Source of the DNA: Tenodera sinensis
Taxonomy: Eukaryota > Arthropoda > Insecta > Mantodea > Mantidae
Length of the DNA: 64,000 bases
Assembly: GCA_030765045.1 (NCBI GenBank)
Contig: CM060969.1
Location: 43,255,216-43,319,215 of the forward strand
Reading direction: 5' to 3'
Under the pieces are notes generated by a model, which did not search any database, was not told the DNA's origin, and saw nothing but the letters and a program-made list of their open reading frames with translations. This document shows positions 38,954 to 50,829 of this stretch, one piece after another (the first letter of the stretch is position 1; each line of letters begins with the position of its first letter). Both the position numbers and the translations under genes were made by a program.

Positions 38954-40759
38954 CTTTTTTCTAATAATACCTTTTTTAACGGAGCTCAAAGTATTATTTT
39001 CAATGAAATCTCTATAAGAAATTTTTTGGTGTAATGTAGTATAAAGTAAAGAAATAAAAATTGTGTAATGTACTATAAGTAGTTTTTGGCAATGAAGCAG
39101 GAAAACTTGATGTAACAAAGATTACTTGGAAACGGGTAATGCTACAGAAAAAGCTACTTGACTTAAAAGATATTTACCTATTGGTCAGCAAAATTTTGTC
39201 ATTCTCCACACTATTATAGATAAACAAAATGTGCAGAATGAAGTAAGTTACATAGGCTATTCACAGAAAATACAAATTTCCTTCGTGCTGGAGTAAATTT
39301 TGGGATAAATATTTCAGCATTGCAATAATTCTGGAGTTTACTTTTAAGTTAAGTAAATAGCAATACCAATGCGTCTACACGACTGGGGTCATTTGGCACG
39401 AGAGCAGAGTGCCAAAGCAAAAATAAACACACAAATAAATAACAAAAAATAAATAAAATGTTACGAAGGCTACGTAAAGTAATGATAAATACTATGAGTC
39501 ATTATTTGGAATATAAGAATTCACTTGTTTTTTAATGGTGATCCGCGCCACCGTTAAGCTCTGTAAAGAAACAAATGCGCAGTAATATTTTTCCCTCATT
39601 ACAGGAACTGAAATGGGTACTTCAAGATTGCTTCTCAATCGCATTAAAACTGGGATTAATAATGGACTTCGGATGATTTATTCTAACAAAACAATATTTA
39701 GATAATCGCTCATGGCAATTAATTTTACGATGGTATCCGGTTCTGGCTGCGATTAAACTTGGTTGCCTTGTAAACTATAGCTGTTTCTTGTAACACATCA
39801 TTTCTCTGCCTTATTATTTTGTTTTTTGTTAAGGACAATTTATATAAACAGTTGAGAGTAATTGGTTTTTGAATATGCGATACCATTTTCACAAACATAT
39901 GTTCATAAGACGGTCCGAAATTGAATTGCAAGTCCAGACACCTGGGGAGGAAATGAAAGAGGGTTATTTGGAACCTACGCACCAAGGTGGGAAGTGTAGG
40001 TGGGGAGAGGGGGCGTGGCATAATACGAACGTTGTCTGGCCCTTTCAAACTGTGCCCCGCCAAAAGCAGCGTGTGCCACAACAGTGAGCCATGAATCAAA
40101 AGTTTGATAATGGGATGCTTGCAGGCATATGCCCACTTACAACACTGAATTCCATCATGCTTTACAACAGATTATGTCTAAGTAAAAGCATTAAGCCAAA
40201 TAATGAACGAAAAACCAGCGTTTAGACTGAGATAAAAGGGGCGACATTCAACTTTTTATTCCTCTCTGATAGCGTGATATTTCAACTGTCATCGAAACAT
40301 GACCAGTGTGTATAGAATTGGTAGGAAAACAGTGAAAGGCAAAATTCGTGGCATCAGTATAGCACGCCCATAATTCCTTGCGCTAATCGCAGGGTTTTGC
40401 ACATGACATTTTTGTATACTCCAAGCTATTAGCATAAATATGCTACTTGTACAGCAAAAAGAGAATTCATTGCTATTGCACAAATATAAGGGAGCTCTGG
40501 TTTGACACTTTTCCTGCTCATTTCATCTGGAAGACATGGTTTGTTACTAATCAAAGAAAGTGTATATGGTTCTCTCGTGAGAAGTGCTTAAAATCTGGTT
40601 CTCCTATGACACATTCTACCCTTTTCTACTTTCTCTAACACTTTTTCTCTGTTTATATGCCGATTTTAACATCTAAATTCATATCGACAGCGTTTGTTTT
40701 TGGAACAATGCCCACTATGTGATTATCTTTGAGGTTTTCACTTTTGTTTTAGTTTTATT

Positions 40760-40935
40760 TATTTATACAATTCATTAAATTCATTCACAGATTTACGCTC
40801 TCACTCATACTTCCACTCTAGGGAGGATGGGAACAATTCTGGCTAATAAAAACTTTCCACTGTCCAGCCGGGAGTCAAACCCAGACATACGGCTTTTAAA
40901 ACTAGCATGAATGCTCACCATCAGACCAAGAAACT
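40760..40935 (-). repeat. tRNA-derived SINE, family C
   Basis: On the minus strand box B reads GGGTTTGACTCCCGG (40869-40883), box A is degenerate, and the body has GAATTGTTCCCATCCTCCCT and AGTGGAAGTATGAGTGAGAG. Shared body words with 41390-41540 and 61395-61555 (inverted) define family C. Confidence 0.6.
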
Positions 40936-41389
40936 CGATATCGAGAATTTAATGGAAATCTTGGATTTGAGATACATTGAACCACCCCCCTCCCCCGCCC
41001 CAAAAATGCTTGAAAATGTATGTGCATGCCTGTGAACAGCACACCTCAAAAGCGAAAAGTAGAATAAATACGAATTTATTTAACTTCATCTTTCAAGGAT
41101 GCAAATATAAGAGGTAGACAAAATCTTACTTAAAAACACAGTAGATGTTATTAAAGTGCACCATGTGCTGTTCAATCATTTTATGCCTATTTAGCGTCGT
41201 ATCTCCCATTGGTATTTCTCCTATTGTTGAGCTGTATAGTTTTGGAATTTTACATGACTCTTTTGTTTAACACTGGGGTGTGCAAAGACTATTCAAAATA
41301 TCAAGTTTTGCACACATGTATTAAACATTTGACTAAGCTATTAGCGTTTTGTATGCTTCTACGCAACTATAACAAATATTAACTGCCTC

Positions 41390-41540
41390 TATGGTCGAGT
41401 GGTGTGCGTTCTGGCTTCTCACCACACACGTCCCGGATTCTATTCCCGGTTAGGGCGGCGTAATTTTCTTTTCCTAACCAGAATATTCTCCTGCCCTCCC
41501 TAGTTTGTATGCGGGTTGAATATGAGTGTGTTTTAAATTA
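41390..41540 (+). repeat. tRNA-derived SINE, family C
   Basis: Box A TGGTCGAGTGGTGTGC (41392-41407), box B GGATTCTATTCCC (about 41435-41447), then GGGCGGCGTAATTTTC and ATTCTCCTGCCCTCCCTAG. A well-formed head with a shortened body. Confidence 0.7.
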
Positions 41541-43279
41541 TAAAAATTCAAATACCCACAGTCAAAGAGTTGTTTCTCATTCAAAGAAAGAAGTAAAATA
41601 AACGAAACGAATGCAGCATTGAAACATTAAGCGGGTATGTCATATTCCATGGTGTACGAATAAAATGGTATGAAACTCAGATGAGCTAGGGGCCCATAAA
41701 GTTTAGAGATACTCGACATCCATCCGGGTAACTTGCCCAAACCGAGATTCGAAGTGGGTATCTCTCTCTAGCAAAAATAAGAACATATTTATTATATAAT
41801 TAATTTAAAATGTACATAAATATTATGAAAAACGTTGTAAGATTGTAATATAACGTGTTTTTAAAATACCCTAGGTAAGCCTAATGTGGTATCAAAGGAT
41901 ACATAGTGATTTCCTTTATTTCGGTTTATTCTTTTTGATTTATCAACCCTCGTCAATCCCCACAATAAAGAACATATATTCACAACATGGTAAACACAAA
42001 CCAGTTGGTCTTCAATAACCGGAAGTACAATGGATTGCGGATGATAGCATTGCCATCTAAGGACCTGCTCCAAGGATCTGCCCACATATAACAATTGGAG
42101 GTCTCCATTGGAGGTCTTTAGTTTTAGTTTATGATATTGATAATGAGACTTCATACTCAGTGAAGAACATAATACTGCGCATTAAGAAAGCGATCTAAAA
42201 TTTTCTCAACATTTACCATTGGTTGTTGTTGAAATAAGTATGCATTTATTACAGAAATCCTTTGTTACGCCTAAGTAAAAAACTTATGATAATAATGAAG
42301 AACCTTTTAGTAGGTTTTGTAAATTATAGTAAGTGTAACCTAATTTAATTTTTGACAATACATCGATACATCGATTTTTCTAATCTGGAGACACTTATTT
42401 CTTCACACCAATTATTTTATTCCTCCTGTAGTGCAACAGGAAGGAATTTTAAGAGCTGTTAAAAGGGGCGAGACCACCACTGGCTAGTTCTTTGCACATC
42501 CTACTTAAAACTGAAGGCAGCAGTATGTGTTTAAATTTAGGGACATTCTTATTTTTATAGGAATTAACACTTCTGCACACCTCCAAAAAATAAGGTAGAC
42601 AGTTACAATGCTAAAAATATAATTATTTTTAATTTCTATCAGCATCTTAACCATACCAGAATACTGTTATGCTACTAATAAAATTAATCTATCTATGAAA
42701 TATCTAATCTTGTATAGGAAATGTCAAAAATGTTTTTAGTTTTTAACAAATGAATAGAATGGAGAAATCTTTAAACTTGGAGTGTATCGAAGCATATGGG
42801 ATAATTATATTGGTATAAAAAAGATATTGTTCTATTTTATGTTAGGATATAAATGAAAATCAACCTACCTTCCTAAAAATAGAGAAGAATTTTAACTAAG
42901 TAGCAATCAGTAACTACTACAGGATTGAGGACCGGTTCTGATGGTTTGGCAGTCCGGTATTTTTTCATTCCTCAAGATACCGTTTACTACTTGAACAAAT
43001 TGATGATAAGCGGTTTTAAGCAGTATTGCAATCACTTTTTTAATAGTTTTTTCTTTAAGCGCACCTAAGCAACAACCGGAAGTACACGTAAGTTGTTTTT
43101 TACGAGTTTCCTCGTGAAGCTTTTAAACACCATGATCTCATTTTAGCTAGAAAATCGCTCCAAGGCTGACATTTTGATTGACCCACGTACCTATAAGCTG
43201 CGGTTAAAAAATAGTACAAATGGCAAATTTCAGGTCTGCTCTGAATATAATAAAAACATTTTTTCGCATATTTTTTTTA

Positions 43280-43890
43280 CTTGCTCTGTTATATAATTCA
43301 AAAACAAAAATCCGGTTAAATACTCAACTTAGTATTTAAATTCAGCATCTTTCAACGATGCGACACAAGAATTTAAAAATAAAAATTATCCCAGTCTAAA
43401 TAACGCTTCATATGGTAAAATTTCCGAAACATTTTACTTTCTTAAAAATTGCTCTAAGATTTTGTTTAAATTGCGATAGGTTTAAAATATTGCTTTTGTA
43501 TAACTCGTCGACTGTCAGAGATAGACAAAGACCTACTACACAAAAATTTAGATCAAGCACAAAGTTTATGTCAAAATTTTTATTTTATTTTTATTCTTTC
43601 TTTGCGAAGTTACATTTTTCTGAGATATTCTTTGTTGTAGGTTTGAATTTTAAAATATTTATATTTTACTCAAATGGAAAGTCTTTTTTTTTTCTATTAG
43701 GCATGCAAAGAGAACGGAAATTTTAAGTCATCACATAGCGACCAATTTTTCAAATATTTAAGTATCACTTTAAGACTAGTGCATTCCCCTGTTCGCGTTG
43801 CATCTACAAACGTTTATCTCGATTATCATGAAATGGAGAGAAGACACAGGAGTGAGTACAGAAACTCATATGAGTGTAGAGCATCAGATT
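43280..43890 (+). repeat. R1 dispersed element, diverged
   Basis: CAAAAATCCGGTTAAATACT, CAACGATGCGACACAAGAAT, GATAGACAAAGACCTACTAC, GAGATATTCTTTGTTGTAGG, GCATGCAAAGAGAACGGAAA and the right end GAGTACAGAAACTCATATGA with GCATCAGATTTTT. This is the last R1 copy left of Ubx exon 1. Confidence 0.75.
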
Positions 43891-44599
43891 TTTAAAATGT
43901 TTCGTTACAAATACTAGTCTAGATTGTTTCGTACCTCAAGGATTTCAAATGTTAAATATGTTTATCCTGAGTGTGTGAATCGGGAGAAAAATAATTTGTA
44001 CACGATAGAGGTATGGAATCTCTTGTGGATTTAACAATCATGTTTTCTTCTTTAATTTCATATGGCAGTTTAGATGGTATTCTAAATTATAAAAATATTT
44101 TATTGACAAATATACAATTGTATTCCTTTTTACATAGTTTTTATGGTATTATTTGTTTATTGCGTATTTCTAAAATAAATTACGAAAGCTGTACCACTTC
44201 GAGTTAGTATTCATAAGTTCATGAAGAATATAATTGTAGGCTTTTAATCCTTAAAAAACCAAAAATATCAACCCATCCAGAATTAGACAATAACGCTAGA
44301 TACAATAATGTATGAAGCCTTTCTTCCTTCCTGACCTTTTCGGTAAGTAGGTATTAAATACGCTACACTGCTGAAAAAGCCAAAGAGAATAAGAGGAAAC
44401 ATCCTTTTTTGCATCCTCTTAGTTATTATTTCTTTAATTGCGTTTTGAGGTCTAAACGACAGTTAGTAAAAATCTTTGATGGGATTTCAATCAAGTTTAT
44501 TTTATCTTTGTGCTTATTTTTTCCAAAGGCTTTCATAAAAATTAAGATTTACTTTTTTCTGTCAATAAATTAGTAACAGGTTGAATGCTGCGGGTTTGA

Positions 44600-44745
44600 G
44601 GTTTCAGATCGATACTCGCTCGAGAGTTATTCTATTGTCTGGCCACCGATCGATTATCGATTAGCTTTTGTTTTATAAACAGATGCAAGGACAATCGAGC
44701 TGCAGTGCCGTGCGCAGTTCTGTCGGAGCTAATTACTTTGAAAGT
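44600..44745. promoter_or_regulatory. ATCGAT/CGATA cluster, candidate insulator or enhancer
   Basis: Within 60 bases are CAGATCGATACTCGC and CCGATCGATTATCGATTAGC, giving CGATA motifs on both strands and three ATCGAT words, the recognition words of BEAF-32/DREF in Drosophila. Next come TTTTATAAACAG, CGGAGCTAATTACTTTG and GAAAGTAATTTTATTG, homeodomain-type sites. No repeat family matches. Function inferred. Confidence 0.35.
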
Positions 44746-45259
44746 AATTTTATTGTTCAATTATTATTTTATTACCTCAATTGATAATAACAGCTATTAC
44801 TTACTAAGTTATTCCAAAGTATTTTCATTAAATCTCACTCGTTTTCTGTTCTCTAGATAAATGTGGTCTTGAAGTCGACACTTGTAAGACTAAAATCAAA
44901 ATATCTAATGCGATTACAACAGATAAATTATGCGCCATATTTCAATCGGAACTTAATACTAAAGGCATCCATCTATGTAAACCTGACATTCGTTCATTTA
45001 ATTTTTTTTTTCAAAATTGTAGCTATTATCATAAATCTTTACGTGTGGCTATTGTAAAACGAAAAGTCGGTTAGGAAAATACTAAATTTTACATCAGTTA
45101 AACATCTAAATGAATGGAAGACAATTGTTTTTAATAAATCACATTTTATATCGAAAATACTACGTTAGTTTCTATTTTATTAAAAACGTTAGTAACGAAT
45201 TTAATTAAAATATGAGATTTGAGATAGGTACATGAAAAATAAAATAAAAATCTATCCCT

Positions 45260-45333
45260 TGAAGTAGTTCTTACTCCCAAATTTCTAGCTGTCGACGGGC
45301 CCTTAAACTGCACTCCCTCAGTGAAGTAGTTCT
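45260..45333 (+). mobile_element. Short retroposed fragment with target-site duplication
   Basis: A 50-bp insert (45272-45321) is flanked by a perfect 12-bp direct repeat TGAAGTAGTTCT (45260-45271 and 45322-45333). Its core CTGTCGACGGGCCCTTAAAC and CTCCCTCA match the insert at 24859-24915. Interpreted as a 5'-truncated retroposon 3' end. Confidence 0.7.
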
Positions 45334-46194
45334 CATTCAGATTGAATTTTGCCTACTTTTTTATAACAAGGAACCATAACTTACAGATAAAATTTCACTT
45401 CACAGAGCACAAAGATTTTTTTCATAATTTCTTTTTGTGTAGTTTTTGAAATATTAAATATTGCATGAATTCATTTTTCAAACTAAGTGCGTATCCTATG
45501 TAATAGCATTTTGGTTTTTTCTCACAGCAAAGTAACTGTTTGTTATGTATTCACTAGTTAGTTTATTTGTAAGTATATTATTGGCTCGATTAATTTGGTA
45601 TGTAGACGATTTTTATTTTATTTTCAAAAATTCGACTTGTCACAAGATGAGAAAACTGATACTATCTTACAAATTAGCTATAGTATTATCTAGTATATAA
45701 CCACAATGGTAAATAATTCGTTTTTAAGGGTATAAATAAATGATCCATGTAACTGACTTTTCTTTTAAAATCCATTTAGCTCAGTAAAAACGTGAAACAT
45801 CTTTAAATTGTGATAGAAAAAAATACAAATGAGCAACAAGGGATATAATAGTACCCATTGAGATAGTCTATACTTCATCATGCTGAAAATTACTTATTTT
45901 TTATGTATGATTTTGTATAATTTTCAGACTTTCAACCAGTCAAAAATTGTTGACTTATGTGAAGCAAACGTTTGGCAATTCAGATGGAGTTAACTTAACT
46001 TTAAAGAACCAAGAGAGGTAAATTAATAATACCAACAATTCTGTTTTTGTTATCGTTATCCTCTGGACCATTACGCTATATTGCTAAAGAATTTGCGAAT
46101 ATTCCGGAGTGATGGAAACAAAAACGTAACGCATGCGTCAAGTTGAGATTCTCTCGCGGGAAAGAAAGAAAATAAAGACTTGACAACTTCTATG

Positions 46195-46575
46195 ACCTAG
46201 GCGTGAGCAAAGGGATGAAAATTAAACGGGGGGTAGTTGGATGGTGGAGATAATTGTGCACTTATCACTTTTTCCATGCAGTTCTCCCTTTCTGGACGCT
46301 GCAGAAGATTAAAGGAGATGTTTGCAGAGGAGAAAACAAGTGCAGCCTGTTTCGCGGGGGGGCTTCTGCTGTAAGAAAAGGGACATAATGGTAATCTCGG
46401 TGCAGAAGGACCCAGGAAGCTCTGAACTTGTGGACATCTCCCCTTACTCCAGAGCGCCCAACGTGTTTCCCCTTCCATTGCAAGCCCTGCCGAATCTAAG
46501 AGGAGAAGCCGTCCCGACCACGTGGTTTTATTCTGCAGTGCGCCCCTACACCAACTGTTTGTAAATATTTTTCTT
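46195..46575. other. Complex unique island 3.5 kb downstream of Ubx exon 1
   Basis: About 380 bases much less AT-rich than the surroundings, with GATAATTGTGCACTTATC, CTGGACGCTGCAGAAG, GCCTGTTTCGCGGGGGGG and CCGACCACGTGGTTTTATTC (perfect CACGTG E-box next to TTTTAT). Frames on both strands stay open for 70-90 codons but show no family. Position in the proximal intron suits an enhancer. Confidence 0.3.
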
Positions 46576-48349
46576 TATATGAGCTCGTTTGCATATCACT
46601 AGCACCAGCCCAAGCGTTAAATATGTTCTGCAAGCTTCAAAACTGTCACCTTAACGGGCTCCAAATTGTTCTAATTGACCTGTTGCATTATCTTTTGACA
46701 TCTGGCTTTTCGTTATCCAACTAAAAGAGCTGTTACGGTACAATAACTATTTATGAGAAAAAATATGTTCCGAAATCGTTCACAGAGGGGCGAAAGTATC
46801 TTCATGCATCTTATAGGTAATTAATTATACTGGAGTCTCTCTTATGCTTGAGTTTGACTCCTTTAGGTCCATAAATTTGGCAGATACTTGTTCAGATATT
46901 AATATTTAATCTAAATTCAAAGAAAAGAATTTCATCAGAATTTCAAGAATCCACAATCGTTTTATTTGCAATTTTAATAGAGAATGGTTTAGTATATAAT
47001 TTGAAGTAAAAATTTTTAAATTACTTCCATATATATTATTTATGGCATTTTTACTGGTTTGAAAAACTGGTCCATACGACGGAATTACTGCTTGAAGAAT
47101 GAATATTTAACAGCACAAAATAAATTGTAAAGATAATTTTTTCTTATCTCTGTGGTTTGGAAGGAAATAAGTGTCAAACATGGGAATTCAATGTTTTGCT
47201 TAAATGTTCACATTCTTATTTAATAACAGCCAAGCATGTTTGCATAAATTAATCTCTTATATTTTTATCCCCTTATTAACAAGGGATTACAGAAATTTCA
47301 TTGATTTATATTGAAATATACATCGTATACAACTGTTTGTAGATGAGATCGTGTCGACAAATGAAAACTCGTGAAAAGAGTTAAAAATTATAACGCCAAA
47401 ATGTATGTTTTATGTTGTTTAAAAAGGTTTCTCTTCCTCTGCAATTAATTTAATATTTGAAGATTCCTGAGATCATCTCTTAACGCATTTGTCCAATTTT
47501 AATCACCTTTACTAGGAAGTTAGACCCACAGACAGACACTTAAACACTTTTATGACATGCTTGAAAAGATCATACAACTATAAAAGCAACACAAAATTAA
47601 AATATAATTTTTGTAGTGTCTTTAATAATACTAACATTAATATTTATAAATTTTGGCAATTCTTGACCTTTTTTCACAGATCCAATAATGCTTAAGAAGT
47701 GGATTTCTTTCTGTTAAGGAATGTTTTCTAAAAAATTAAGCATTTAATATTGATTTTTATTACGTATTCAGGAAAACTTGAGTATTGTGTTATTTTATCT
47801 GGCGTACGAAATTTGATTTCCATTCCAATGTAAGAGTACGAATTTTAACAGTAGAAATAGCCTTTATTTCGCTTCTCAAGAAATCTTGGAACTATTAAAG
47901 CCTTTTGAATCTAAAGAACATTTTAAAACATCTTCTTTCTCTTTTTATCTTACTATAATTTTGTCTTTAAGAGTATGAATTTCATCTTAAACTAGATTCG
48001 CAAACTTTGAATTTACTAAGACTTAAGCGAATGTTTCTGAACCTAGCGGATTGATAATACTACAGGGTGCAAAATTGTTAAAAGTTGGTGCGGGAAAGCA
48101 TTTTTACTTTGCTAGTTTAAAATAAATGTTAAAATATGTCAAATAAAAGCAGTTGCGGATCGCGAGGTGAATTCATTACTTCCAATCGATTATTGCTGAT
48201 AATTTATATTCATAAAGTTTAATGCTTTATTTTTAGTCACCTATTGAAAAAATATTCTTGAAGTGAAAATATTATAGTATTGTATGTTACGCTGTTTGTC
48301 TCCCTTCCCCCGGATTTCGCTCACTATACTATTACAATATTTATTGGTC

Positions 48350-49320
48350 CCAACAACTTTTGCACCAATCAGTTGACACTTTAAAGACGTTATGTTTGAC
48401 ACGCGAAAGGCTCAACACCTTGTGGCTTAGGTTTACAGTTATTTTTATTTATAATATACAGTTTTTGCACGTCAACAAAATTTGATTGGTGGCACTGAGT
48501 TTTAATAAACTACAAGACACCCTATAATTATTTAAAACGTTTGACCTCAGCAAAAGTTGTTGCAAACTGGATCTTTAATGGACATGCCCACTCTATAATT
48601 ACTTCTAATTTGCCACGTCTTGCAACATAGAAGCCGATAATTACATGCTTCATTAATGATGTCGCTATGAACGTGTGGGGGAGCGTTCGATTTTGGAAGG
48701 TTTCTCTTAGTGGTGCTCTGGACCCCATGTGGTTGTTTACATGTCATTTAAGTATTTGTAAATGCCCGACTTAGCATTCTGAACCAAACTCGGCCATTAA
48801 CACGAGCAATTTTTAACACTTCGGATTCACGTCAGGTTTTTAATGGCCATGAAGCTATAAATGCGGAGTTGTTTTGGTTTATTACATGTACCATCAAGTC
48901 ACGAAATGCAGTTATTATCGAAATAAAATCAAGGCTTAGGAACATTATGAACAAGTGGGAGATGGTCAATTACCTTAGCAGTACATACCGTTCCACCCTT
49001 AGGGCCATGTGAATCCCTCCCTCAACACTCACTCGACGATAATAAGCGGATCGTGAAAGGGGCGTACAAGACTTATAACTGTTCCGCTTGGCATGTACAT
49101 CACTATTACCTCGGGCACATATTTGCTGTTCGGCAAGACCAGCGATTCCTCTCCACCTTGTACATTGACCTAAACCCATCCCCAAGAGCTAGCTGTCAAA
49201 ATAAAGATGATATAGGGCAACTGTCGCTAGTTATTTGTTTTCATCCGAATTACAATCAATTAGAAGTCAATAGTTGTCAGTGTCAACATAGTTTGTTGTT
49301 AATCGCACAAACTTGAACAT
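48350..49320. promoter_or_regulatory. Proximal-intron unique block, candidate Ubx enhancer/PRE
   Basis: Nearly 1 kb of non-repetitive DNA 0.8-1.7 kb downstream of the exon 1 donor. It contains several homeodomain words (CTATAATTACTTCTAATTTG, CCGATAATTACATGC, CTTCATTAATGATGTCG), two Pho-type GCCAT motifs (CGGCCATTAACAC near 48790, TAATGGCCATGAAG at 48841-48854, palindromic) and GCTATAAATGCGG. No convincing ORF or splice borders. The mix is typical of Hox intronic enhancers, but activity is inferred. Confidence 0.35.
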
Positions 49321-50078
49321 CGATTTAAATACATAGGACATTTCGTTCTCAAGACAGCTGCAATGCATAATTTTTCTGATGCATTCGTTAATGTTGAAAA
49401 TTTGACGATTTCTGTTTTGGAACAGCACCAACGAAATAGGGCACAAAATTCGTAATATTTTTTTCAACAGGTCACCACTATGAAAGCTTACGACACGAAT
49501 TTTGTATTGTGGTAAAAGATTTACTGCAGTTATTTCCTAACGAAATGGAGACTAACCAACCACTCACATGTTTTCGTTGGCTTTTTTGGAACATAAGGTT
49601 ACACCCGAAACATGTGGAGGGATTATCGTCAAAACTCGTTAGCTGAAGTTACTAGAAATGCTTTGTTATTGTTACTTTAGATCCTGATGGAATATGCTCA
49701 GGTGAGCAACCGTGTGTTATCATTAATACAGTTCTCAGTATTCCATTATTGTTGATGATTATAAAAGAAACGGGACGATTACTTTGTTATGGAATGTAGG
49801 TATTTACAATCTTGAAAGTTGTGAGAACCTTTAAACATATTTAAGCGTGCTATCGATATTTCATGGGGAATTAAAGTATTGGTTTATGCAGTTAATTTGT
49901 TAGAAATTAACCCGTATTTTTATTCCCTTTAGGTACATGAATGAAAGTAAACTTTGTTGGTCTAGCTATGCCGATGAGTCAAATGTTCTGTAGTGTATAT
50001 ACCTATGTTTAAGGCTGCGGTTCAAGTTCGGGTAGATATCTAAGCAGTTACATATACACAAAGATTACTTTACTTATC

Positions 50079-50089
50079 TCTGACCTGCA
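50079..50089 (-). other. Ubx: Ubx exon 1 splice donor
   Basis: On the minus strand the sequence reads ATTGCAG|GTCAGAGATAAG, with the last exon base at 50085 and the intron GT at 50084-50083. The position right after the AIAG codons is the conserved Ubx exon 1 boundary, and an in-frame stop follows 7 bases into the intron. C at intron +3 and A at +6 make it a weaker donor than the GTRAGT consensus. A GTAAAG further in lies beyond the stop and would truncate the protein if used. Confidence 0.85.
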
Positions 50090-50829
50090 ATAGCCATCCA
50101 TGGATAGAAGGTGTGATTGGTGGGCTGTTGATGAAGTTGTGTGGCGACGGTGGACTGTCCTCCGGAGTTGCCGAGTGAACAAGGGTTGTTCCATGAGGAT
50201 AATGAGGATGCTGTCGTTCTTCCGCCGCCTCCTCCAGGACTCGAAGCCGGGTCTCCACCAACCAGTCCGATCGAAGACGCGTACCCTCCAACGCGAGAGT
50301 CCGGCGTACAGGCCGCGGGTCTGACCACGGGTCCCACGAGGCTGTTGGCGCTGTTGCCCCCGGCGCCTCCACTGGCCGCACTCTGCCAGACATCCTTGGT
50401 GGCCGCGGCCACGACGGCGGCGTAGCCGTTCTGGTGATGGTTTTGCTCGTTCCCCGCGGAACTTCCCGTCTTGGAACAGTCGGGCTTCGAGGAACCCGTC
50501 GTGCTGTAGTTGGCGACGCCGTTGCCGCCTCCCGCCCCCGAGTTGGACTGTTGGCTGACGGAATCCGCCGCACCAGAAGGATACAATTTGCAGGCGGTGG
50601 CGGCGGCGACGGAGGCGTCGTATGGCGAGTCCTGGGGTGGTCTGGCCTGGTGCAAGGCGTGATGATGGTGCTGGGTAGAGGCGTACGGCGACATACCTAG
50701 ACCCAGAGGAAAGCGATACGCCGCTGCGGCGACCGCAGTTTGATCGTGGTGGTGGCCCGCGGCGCCTGCGGATCCCTGATGAGTGTGATGACTCCCGTAG
50801 AAACCGCCTTGTTCAAAATACGAGTTCAT
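50085..50829 (-). CDS. Ubx: Ultrabithorax Hox protein, first coding exon (N-terminal 248 residues)
   Basis: This exon encodes the N-terminal half of the Hox transcription factor that specifies posterior thoracic and anterior abdominal segment identity in insects. Visible in order: MNSYFEQGGFYG at residues 1-12, the conserved SYF start; a His-rich stretch 23-29; YRFPLGLGMSPYA 38-50; QDSPYDASVAAA 66-77; CKLYPSG 80-86; KPDC 115-118; KDVW 145-148; VRPAACTPDSRVGGY 169-183; a Gly-rich linker about 191-204; and NHTFYPWMAIAG at 238-249, where YPWM (242-245) is the Exd/Pbx-contacting hexapeptide. The ATG at 50829 is chosen because it gives the family N-terminus exactly. The frame runs only two codons past AIAG before a stop, so the exon must end at the GCAG|GT donor, in phase 1. 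There is no dipteran-type b-element extension. The homeodomain exon is not in the window, so the gene is partial. The exon is clearly more GC-rich than the surrounding DNA. Identity is near certain from the blocks; family facts are from Drosophila and other insects. Confidence 0.97.

Larger units (their letters stand above)
38005..39070 (-). repeat. R1 element interrupted by a family A SINE
   Basis: Right-end words (GATCATATGTATACACATTA, CTTTCTCTACTCACTCTTAT) appear at the left. After the SINE, the copy resumes with TATTTTCTTATAGGTGCAAT, GGCCAGGAGATAAAAAAG, CTTTACTGTTTACCAATTT and ends with a CA array and CAATGAAATCTCTATAAG. This again orders the insertions: R1 first, SINE later. Confidence 0.8.

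Noticed and set aside
47300..47600. Possible further R1 copy (CCACAGACAGACACTTAAAC)
   Set aside because: Only one short word matches and the expected neighbours are absent.
50070..50573. 167-codon second minus-strand frame inside Ubx exon 1 and smaller plus-strand frames at 50100-50700
   Set aside because: They are out-of-frame shadows of the GC-rich Ubx exon; only the frame starting at 50829 matches the family.
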